Source: Chaenocephalus aceratus
Taxonomy: Eukaryota; Chordata; Actinopteri; Perciformes; Channichthyidae
DNA length: 64,000 nucleotides
Reading direction: 5' to 3'
NCBI GenBank assembly: GCA_023974075.1
Contig: CM043808.1
Span: 17,015,072 to 17,079,071, forward strand
The number at the start of each line of letters is the position of its first letter. Position 1 is the first letter of the stretch. Shown here in pieces: positions 57,901 to 64,000 of the stretch. Below the pieces are notes generated by a model. The model had not been told where the DNA came from and did not search any database. It was given only the letters and a program-made list of their open reading frames with translations. A program made the position numbers and the translations under genes.

Positions 57901-60900
57901 AGCAGCACTGCAGCGGTCGGTAAATGCTGCAGAAACACATTAATAAACAATGAACCACGGCACTCTGGAGCAAAGTATAAGGTTGGAGAAGTCGTTATTC
58001 AATTTATTCTGGCTTCGTGTGATTAAAAGCAACACGATCATCGACCCGACGCAGTTGTTGTTGTGAGCTGCCGTAATGGCTGCCGTTGGGGAGCGAATCA
58101 GCGATGTAAACGGTGACGTCATGACGCAGCAGGGGCAGCTCTGGGGCGCCAGTGGGCGGTGTGAACAGAGCGGGAGCTGAAAAGGGAAACCGGAGCTGAA
58201 CCAGAAAAGCTCCCGCTCGGAGCTAGAAACTGAAAAGCGCTGGTGTGAAAGCCGCAACAGAGATTGTGTTTCTATTGTCTTGACCCTGGTCATTTAGTGG
58301 CAGAGTGTGTGGCTTGGAAGCAGCAGGTGGCAGCTTCCAAGCATTCAAGAGTAGGCTTGTGAACTATGTAATGTGTGTTTTAGTAACGGTGGCCAAACAC
58401 TTGTTTGGTTTTATGGAGGGGGGTGTTACGTGCCGTAGTGGGTGCTGGTGTTTGGGTGTGTGTCTTTTTCTCTCTCCGATTCCGGCAGGTGCAGCCTGAT
58501 TGTCCCCAGGTGCAGCCTCTCCCCAGGTGCTCCCAATCCTCAATCAGGGCCTCCATATAGGACAGGAGGAAGGTTGCAGTCGCTCTCCCCTTCTCCCCTG
58601 GCTGGATGTGTGCAGCGTGGTGTCCATGTCTCCAGTATATATTTTTGTGTCTAGATTTGTTTTGCAAGTTGGCTGGTGAGCCCTTTTTCTTTTGGTTAAT
58701 TAAAGGACCAGCTTATGGCTTCAAAGATCAGTTTTCTCCTTTTTTCTCGTGCCTGGTCATTTCGGTGCTTTGTTACTTCCCTTCGTACCCCTAGATTAGG
58801 AGGTAACGTAACAATACTTTAAGTACATTTAGCTGCTAATACATCTGCACTTCTTCTGAAGTAACCTTTTTAAATCGGGTATCAGTATTTGTAGTACTTG
58901 TACTTTTGCTTAAGTAACAGACCTGAGTACTTTTTCCACCTCTGCATGAATGTGATACCAGATTCAGTTAGATATTAGCCATACTCAACCAAATAAAACA
59001 CGTGAATGGGACTGCTGTAGTAAATGAACAAACTCTCTTATGTCTTGTTAAATAACGTGGTGGTATCCGGTCAAAAGCTCCAGACAAAATGTAGTAAGTG
59101 AAAATGTAATTTTTAATATTAAATGACAGATGGGTTTGTCAGTCAATATATAACCTCTAGTACTATTTAATGTATATGTTTTGGTTTGTAAGGATGTTCA
59201 TTTATTTTAAAAGGTGGTTTGCGCTCTATTGCCAAAGAGCCACAAATAAACATCATTAGATTTGAAGTGGAAGAGTGTGAGATTCACCATGTGTTTCTTG
59301 AGTGGGGATGTTACCGGGGGGCTCCTTTAGATTGGGGGCTGATTCCGGGTCCGGCTGATTTGGGAGGTTTTCTTCGAGAAAACGAATGTGAGCTTCATGG
59401 AAACTCAGGATATGCTTCACATGGGTCTGCATTTCCTTCATGATACAGAGGTAATCAACCAAGACCCCGTTGCCTGTTAGAGCAGCTGAGAGAAAATCAG
59501 GTTGTTGGATGGCAATATTAACAATTATGTTTCCTATAATTGTAAACTAAATGGCAAGTGTGTGCCAATGTGAAAGTGTAAGTATTGTTAAAGGCTGTAC
59601 ATACCCTTGAAATCTTCCCTTGGGATTAAGCTTTTCATTTTTCTTAGAAGCTGACCAGGCTCCTGAAACAAAACATATTATATTGAAGAATTATTTAGTG
59701 ATTCGTTTTTATTAGGGCTGCTCCGATCGATCGGCCGCCGGTGCTCTCTAAAAATGCTGATCGCGATCGCATGACGTAAAATACATGACACTTTTCTCTG
59801 TGCGCGGCAAAACAAGCTCGCCAAAATGGCTTTACGGGTCTGGCAGTATTTTAAGGTGTCTGAAAATGACAATAAAATAGCTGTATGCAACGTGTGTTAA
59901 GCAGAAATCCTGCAGCTCCGCCCGCTGTGACGGACCGGTGAGCGGAGCGAAACACACAAGAGTTAGACCTAACACACTTAGCTATTTTATCTACCTCTGG
60001 AACAAGCTGGAACTAGTTATAAATATGTTTATTCTTCACTGTCGGGTCACTCATTACTGGATCAGTGAGCTGCAGGAGATACTGACAGGCTGTCAGGAGA
60101 GAGAGAGAGCTTTCGCTCATTTCTCCCGTGTTCTTATCCAAAGTTAATGTAAACTTGAATAATGTACTTAATTTGAATGTAATAATTATGTTGGTTGTTT
60201 GTGGAAGCGCCAGTGAATGAGCCCCATTAACTGAGTTTTAAACATCACTTTAAATGGAAGATCCCCATAGGCCCCGCCCACTCGATCGAATCGGTATCGG
60301 CCGATACTGATTCCGGCGATCGGCCCCAGAGTTGGCGATCGGAGCATCCCTAGTTTTTATCTTTGTCATCTTTAATAAAAACTGTTTATTTTCATTTTTA
60401 CAAATCAAGACATAGGACTGATGTGGTAAAACAGAATATGAAATAAAATAAAATTAAAATAAAGTAAAACTGTTAAAATAAGGAAATAAATAAGATAATT
60501 ATAAAAAATGTATTAATAGTAAAGTAAATACAAATAAATAAATGCATTTTACACAAGGAGTGACGTCTTTAGCAGAGCAGGATCGGTTACACATTATAAT
60601 GTTCTTTTGAAACTCAATTAAGTTAAAACAACCCTTTTCAACTAGCTAGACATCCAGGTAGGCTATCTTTTAACACCATTCCACCTTTTGATAAAGGAGT
60701 CCATTCTCATTTGTAGACTTGCAGTAATCTTTTCCATTGTGTATTGCTTTTAAATTGTCTATTGTTTTTAATTGTACTTGTTTTACGGTGTGTGAGCTGT
60801 GCTGTGTGTTTTTATAAATATATTTTTGTTTGTTTATTTGACTGTACAGCACCTTGGTCTGGAGGTTTTAAAGTGCTTTATAAATAAAGCTGTATTGTAT

Positions 60901-61959
60901 TGTGTAGACCTGTCTGTGCCTCCACTGAATAATTGTCGGAGGTTTTACGTTTTTCCAGTTCACAGTTATCGTCTTCTTGGCAATTAATAGTAGTAGGCCT
61001 ATGCGTAATATGTACATCTGGTCCGGATTGCATGTTTCTGTAGGTATAGCTCCGAGCAAGAACAACATAGGACCTAGTGGGACAGTCACTTCCAATATGT
61101 TTTTAATTTCCTCCTTAACAGACTTCCAAAATCCTTCTATTAATGGGCAATCCAAAAAGATGTGTGTATGATCCCTTATATTTCCACATTTCTCCAACAT
61201 AATACAAAAATGTAACAATTGAAATGTTCAGCTCACCTGTATCCTTTCCACGATGGTCCTCCTCAGTTTGAGGTACTTATGTCCAGGAAACAACTCGAGC
61301 AGTTGTGTTAGTGACAGGGTGTCAGAGTAGTTGTGTATACCTGCATCTGAAACAATTAACACGGTTTGTGTTATTTGTGCTTTTAAAACTGAAACATAGT
61401 AGGCCTACTATAACTATGCTAATGGTTTATTTTCAATAGTCACTTCTTCAAGATGGCCACTTACTTTGCAGAACTTCAGCAACATCCTTGTGTTCCCCCT
61501 TTATTTTCTCCAGTAAATCTATCATGACTTCACCTGTAGGGAAACAAAACAGACAGGCAGATTCAACATTATGACTTCAAGAGATAAAATAAAGGCACAA
61601 GCTGTATAAGGAACTTTCCAGAACATTTAAAGGTCAAGTGACACCTGTGTCACGGTGGGTCCTTATGGGTTTTACGGTATTTTATGAAGGGTTTTTAAAA
61701 AAAGAGGCATGTTTTTCCATGGAGAACAAAAGACAGTTCTCAACAGAAATAGAAGGTTTCTGCTGAGATTCCACTCATAATTTGACCAATGGCCAGACGT
61801 CAGAGTCGATGCATTAACCTGCCTCTGAAACAACAGACTACCTGTGACTACAACTGAAACCTAATCCTGTTATTTGCAATAGAAAAATAGTTGCTTACGT
61901 TGCAGAACATCAGCAGAATATGGGCTTTCATTCCTTAGTTCCCCTGATAAATTTGACAT
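51593..61959 (-). CDS. unnamed modular, probably interferon-inducible fish gene (copy B/C), full exon chain
   Basis: Proposed chain from ATG 61959: 61899-61959, 61465-61533, 61237-61346, 59605-59662, 54186-54251, 53960-54075, 53803-53857, 53665-53694, 53317-53370, 52563-52592, 52198-52398, 51593-51909 (stop). All junctions have GT-AG sites and agree in phase. The lengths sum to 1167 nt, a 388-residue protein. Order of parts: two short acidic repeats (KGEV.../REVM...), two LELFPG helical modules, short linkers, then a domain spanning the last two exons. The C exon group has no promoter or start of its own, which favours one gene over two. Skipping the coiled-coil exon at 59256-59485 is required. 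I do not recognise a named family; similar proteins in fish are uncharacterised as far as I recall. The ISRE suggests interferon control (inference). Confidence 0.6.
52198..52398 (-). CDS. copy C CPIVSR exon (first half of C-terminal domain)
   Basis: Acceptor CCGACAG|GCAA, donor TAAAG|GTAAGG. It reads GKLVYRVVVTGTTFDAHFQL, then MEKVKKEVQDQFDLVQSYSN, DYDVIIVFCPIVSRMGPDVE and SAMRDVK. The pattern strand (YRVVVTG), helix, strand (DVIIVFCPIVSR), helix (DVESAMRDVK) leads into VILVLMHHTY in the next exon and looks like a Rossmann-type or TIR/SEFIR-like fold (inference). Phase 1 to 1. Confidence 0.82.
53769..53779. promoter_or_regulatory. intronic IRF-like motif, copy C
   Basis: GAAAGTGAAAG beside the donor of exon 53803-53857, conserved with copy A. 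Confidence 0.4.
53960..54075 (-). CDS. copy C LFPG helical-module exon
   Basis: Acceptor TTTCAG|AGGC, donor ATACAG|GTGAGC. It reads ADLSIDSDIRSLTREDLLEL then FPGPKKFKLRRRIFEMIQ. This is the best-preserved copy of the module; Leu/Ile spacing predicts three or so helices. Confidence 0.82.
55496..56392 (+). pseudogene. Gypsy-type gag, broken by a frameshift
   Basis: The ATG is probably 55505 (MAFVLEQFVASPTVGKLDLC), with a helical N-terminal part, a charged coiled region (LQCEREERDRDFQLRRELEI) and a capsid/SCAN-like end (EAYRQRFRGL, GQTYVDFAREKKVL). A frame change at 56392 ends it; the sense continues in another frame with DRWCRACKAEDITSVCELM. The usual gag of this family is longer. Structural protein of a transposon; inactive. 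Confidence 0.8.
56393..57240 (+). pseudogene. Gypsy gag end and protease remnant
   Basis: Contains the rest of the capsid, a CCHC knuckle relic (FFCRDPGHGIADDAAWKRKQ, missing one Cys) and a protease-like stretch with LRDSGG, FVPAPLHNVHVQSKLATGFF and DVIMGNDIAGG. The Asp-Ser-Gly replaces the usual D-T-G. Several stops and frame changes. Confidence 0.7.
57243..58253. mobile_element. DNA transposon nested in the Gypsy element
   Basis: CTTTCACACCAGCGC at 57245-57259 and its exact reverse complement at 58237-58251, each followed inward by TTTTCAG and a GGAGCTAGA block. About 1 kb, no transposase. Superfamily and target duplication were not resolved. Confidence 0.8.
58424..58812 (+). repeat. 3' LTR of the Gypsy element
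   Basis: 389 bp, TGTTACGTGCCGTAG to GTAACGTAACA, preceded by a polypurine tract. It has a small internal duplication (GGTGCAGCCT twice) not present in the 5' LTR. Confidence 0.9.
59201..59206 (-). terminator. polyadenylation signal of copy B short form
   Basis: AATAAA on the minus strand, 50 nt after the stop codon of the coiled-coil exon. Confidence 0.5.
59256..61959 (-). CDS. copy B short form ending in coiled-coil exon (175 aa)
   Basis: This is the alternative product: exons 61899-61959, 61465-61533, 61237-61346, 59605-59662 and 59256-59485, 528 nt with stop. The first exons give MSNLSGELRN and EVMIDLLEKIKGEHKDVAEV, then LTQLLELFPGHKYLKLRRTI, EPGQLLRKMKSLIPREDFK and a last exon with VLVDYLCIMKEMQTHVKHIL and SFHEAHIRFLEENLP, probably a coiled coil. 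The stop TAA at 59256 is followed 50 nt later by AATAAA (59201-59206 in reverse), so this looks like a true 3' end. No catalytic motif is seen. The helical LFPG module could be a death-fold-like or SAM-like interaction unit (inference). Confidence 0.65.
59713..60352 (+). mobile_element. hAT-type element with BED remnant
   Basis: Ends TAGGGCTGCTCCGATCGATC and GCGATCGGAGCATCCCTA, perfect 8-bp duplication GTTTTTAT at 59705-59712 and 60353-60360, 640 bp. It encodes a BED-like VWQYFKVSENDNKIAVCNVC followed by a stop. The homologous place in copy A (about 45800) lacks it. Confidence 0.92.
60780..60905 (+). mobile_element. LINE 3'-end fragment
   Basis: The tail TTTAAAGTGCTTTATAAATA with an ATTGTATTGT end. 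Only the untranslated 3' end is left. Confidence 0.6.
60868..61218 (-). pseudogene. L1/Tx1-like LINE ORF2 C-terminal fragment
   Basis: The minus strand encodes CGNIRDHTHIFLDCPLIEGF (zinc-knuckle-like C...H...C) then LRIGLLLLIAKKTITVNWKN and PPTIIQWRHRQVY, the usual C-terminal end of L1-type ORF2 proteins in fish. The RT domain is missing. Confidence 0.8.
61237..61346 (-). CDS. copy B LFPG helical-module exon
   Basis: Acceptor TTTCAG|ATGC, donor ATACAG|GTGAGC. It encodes YSDTLSLTQLLELFPGHKYL then KLRRTIVERIQ. The same module occurs at 53960-54075 and in damaged form at 45179-45254 and 45856-47006. Confidence 0.8.
61465..61533 (-). CDS. copy B acidic repeat exon 2
   Basis: 69 nt, phase 1 to 1, a clear duplicate of 61899-61967: GEVMIDLLEKIKGEHKDVAE. 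47160-47213 and 54186-54251 belong to the same exon family. Confidence 0.75.
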
Positions 61960-61967
61960 AACTTCAC
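61899..61967 (-). CDS. copy B acidic repeat exon 1 with likely start codon
   Basis: Acceptor CCTGCAG|GTGA, donor CAAC|GTAAG, 69 nt, phase 1 to 1. It reads GEVMSNLSGELRNESPYSAD. The ATG at 61959 is the first in-frame start; the upstream exon has no ATG in this frame. Confidence 0.7.
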
Positions 61968-62073
61968 CTGCAGGGAAACAAAAAACCGACAGGCAGATTC
62001 AACACATGGATTTCAATGTATATACAGTACTAATTACGTATTTATCTTGTAAAATATTATAATACAAACATAC

Positions 62074-62281
62074 CTTTAGTGCTGACAAGCTCAACTCGAA
62101 AGACGAAGAGAAGATTGTGAGAGGAAAACGAAAGTAATCTCTGATGTGATCGAAGCCAAAGCACACGATGACTTCAATTATTTGGTAAAGGATTCAAATA
62201 TGTTGATATATTCTATTCTCACTCTACCTTTGTACATACAGTAGCCTACCCTCCGATAAAAGTGATCCGAAAGTGAAAGTT
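62074..62281 (-). promoter_or_regulatory. copy B promoter and leader exons with ISRE-like element
   Basis: GAAAGTGAAAGTT at 62269-62281 is identical to the element at copy A. A leader exon ends ACAAAG|GTAGAG at 62228 and a second runs 62074-62171 (ends AAAG|GTATGT). The leaders have no in-frame ATG. ISGF3/IRF binding is predicted from the motif only. Confidence 0.75.
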
Positions 62282-63270
62282 AAAATGCTTGTTTGAGACG
62301 AGCTGCGGCTCGCCTCGAAAGTAGACGAGAATAGCCGATCGCAGCCGGGGGAGGTCTCAAAAAGCTCGCCTGAAGTCGGACAGCTCGGGGACAGCTCGGA
62401 GTCGGCTTCTTCTTCTCTCGGTTTTTTGGCGGATTGCAAACAACTTTAAGGTGCATACCGCCACCTCCGGAGTCGGCTTGACTCGGTTTGCATTTATAAA
62501 GAATGCACAAATGTGTTTAATCGTTACTGTCAGATATGTAGGCCTACTAAGTAAATACATTTGTTCCTGCTCAAGATTAGATTCAACTTTATTGTTATTG
62601 CACATATTACAGGTAGCCTACTGAGACAACGAAATGCAATTTAGCTTCTAACCAGGAGTGCAAAAGCAGTAAAGTGAAAAGTAATGTACACAATCTACAG
62701 AATAAAACATAGAATGAATTGAATGAACAGTGAGGGGTATGAATACACTATACACAGCAGCCTGTGAGCAGTATGAACAGTGTGTATGAATATGCTAAGA
62801 TATATAAAGTATGAAAATGGTAAGCAGTACAAGTAGTGTAATGTTCTTATTGGTTATAAATAAGACATCTTCTTGAATCTTTAGACTAGCTTTACTAGCC
62901 AAATGTATTAGCCAACATGCAGTCACATCTTGTTCTGCTAACCTCTATGTCCATAGATGTTATACTGCTGCCTAGTGGTAACATATATGCATTGTAACTA
63001 AGCATAAACACCTATCATTACATCCCCTTTCCAAACAGGTCAGTATAAACATTTCTTAATTATAAAGCTTCTGGAACGTACAGTCTTCAAATGTAAACAT
63101 TTTAACATTCAAAATGTCTAAACATACTGTCAAGAAAGTATAGCCGTTTTTAACTTGTTTTTTACTCTAAATAAAATATCTATTGTTAACAACACTTATG
63201 ACACAAATATCAAATAAATGCCAACCATGCTCTTTTCTTAAAGTCACTTATAACTGCATGTCCACCGTTT
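62282..63270. other. flank with LINE-like repeat
   Basis: 62575-62860 matches a common fish repeat (TTCAACTTTATTGTTATTGC ... AACCAGGAGTGCAA). The remainder is AT-rich; no gene seen. Confidence 0.5.
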
Positions 63271-64000
63271 ATTGTTCTATAAGTCTGTCAGGTGGTTTTC
63301 TATGTCTTGTGGATTTTCTCAGATCTGGTGCTTCAGTTACTGGGGAAGGTGAAGGAGGCTCACTATGTTGCAAGTCTGGTGTCTCCTCAACTCCCTTTTC
63401 AGACTCAGTCTTCTGACCAACTTCCTCAATGTTCTCCTGAGTCTTTAACAGACTCTTCCTGTTTATCCGAAGCACTTGTCCATTCTCAGTTTTCACAGTG
63501 AATGACCTGGGACCCACTTCACTGAGGACAGTTGCTTTCCTGATCCAGGAATCAGGACCCTCAATTCTCATAACATCTCCTTCCCGAAGAGGTTCCAGTC
63601 TCCTTGTCACTTTGTCATAGTTCCTTTTCTGTTTGAGCTTGAGCTTCACTCTCTTATTGTCCAGCACCTTCTTGTCGTTGTTGTAGTTTGAAAATGTGTG
63701 GTACCGTGGTGCGCAGCTTGCGACACATGAGGAGCTCAGCAAGGGATACACCACACTCCATGCGGTGCGGCCCTGTAACTCAACAAAGCCAGGTAAGGGT
63801 CAGTTTTACCACCACTTGCTTTTTTCAGCAGCCTTTTAATAATTTGGACCCCTTTTTCAGCCTGCCCATTAGCCCGTGGATACAGTGGGCTTGAGGTAAG
63901 ATGCTGAAATCCATACTGCTACGCAAACTGTCTGAATTCCTCACTGCTGTATTGTGGACCATTGTCACTGACAACACATTGTGGGATGCCATGTCTGGCG
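63271..64000 (-). pseudogene. Gypsy-type integrase, decayed, runs off the right edge
   Basis: From 64000 downward: HGIPQCVVSDNGPQYSSEEF, an in-frame stop, then [20 protein letters not shown] (second Asp and Glu of the D,D-35-E triad), [20 protein letters not shown], and, in a shifted frame, a C-terminal part with REGDVMRIEGPDSWIRKATV and SFTVKTENGQVLRINRKSLL. There is at least one stop and one frameshift. No LTR was found on the left, so this is a fragment. Confidence 0.85.

Larger units (their letters stand above)
54771..58812 (+). mobile_element. Gypsy-type LTR retrotransposon, degraded, pol largely missing
   Basis: 5' LTR from 54771 to about 55127, 3' LTR 58424-58812 (ends TGTTACGT...ACGTAACA), target duplication ATAC at 54767-54770 and 58813-58816. 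A polypurine tract GGAGGGGGG stands directly before the 3' LTR. The internal part has a gag gene, two CCHC knuckle relics (about 56680-56740 and 58266-58315) and a protease remnant. Reverse transcriptase and integrase are absent. The 5' LTR lacks the last 14 bp seen in the 3' LTR. Confidence 0.88.
54520..58944. mobile_element. MITE split by an LTR retrotransposon
   Basis: Left part 54520-54770 starts CAGTGGTGCAATGTAACTAAG-like; right part 58813-58944 ends TTTTTCCACCTCTG. Joined across the LTR element they form the common fish repeat with ACTTTTGATACTTTAAGTAC in the middle. Confidence 0.75.

Overview
The window is nuclear DNA from a ray-finned fish, probably a percomorph teleost (inference). 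It has interrupted vertebrate genes with GT-AG introns, long CA microsatellites, and many hAT, Harbinger, L2, L1-like and Gypsy-type elements. The fish calls rest on the repeat style and on a gene family that I recall only from fish. No bacterial gene, CRISPR array or rRNA is visible.

Left part (1 to about 40.5 kb, minus strand): one conserved gene, akap7, which encodes an A-kinase anchoring protein. Nine coding exons of the long form run from 40500 down to 28110, plus one phase-neutral cassette exon. They carry the nuclear-localisation-like lysine/arginine cluster and both H-x-T motifs of the 2H-phosphoesterase domain. A separate first exon at 7041-7089 encodes the MGQLCCFPFS amino terminus of the short membrane-anchored forms. 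It ends in the same codon phase as the last visible long-form exon, so both should join a shared last exon carrying the PKA-binding helix. That exon is not in this window and should lie left of base 1. The large introns are filled with transposons, including a hAT inside an inverted-repeat cassette inside another hAT at 23.3-26.2 kb.

Right part (about 41.7 to 62.3 kb, minus strand): a duplicated, modular gene family that I cannot name. Copy B/C (62281 to 51593) begins at an ISRE-like element (GAAAGTGAAAGTT). It has phase-compatible exons coding for short acidic repeats, an LELFPGP helical module, a coiled-coil exon that ends in a stop with its own AATAAA, and a two-exon domain with a beta-alpha-beta look (CPIVSR and VILVLMHHTY motifs). 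Copy A (47543 to 41953) has the same promoter element and exon order but is broken. One splice acceptor is lost, a 1.04-kb transposon splits the LFPG exon, most of the CPIVSR exon is deleted, and an L2 LINE sits in the last exon. The L2 reverse transcriptase reads in frame with the host domain. The ISRE plus the domain order suggests an interferon-inducible innate-immune protein; this is inference.

Between the B and C exon groups lies a degraded Gypsy LTR retrotransposon (54771-58812) with gag and protease remnants and no reverse transcriptase. A decayed Gypsy-type integrase runs off the right edge (63271-64000).
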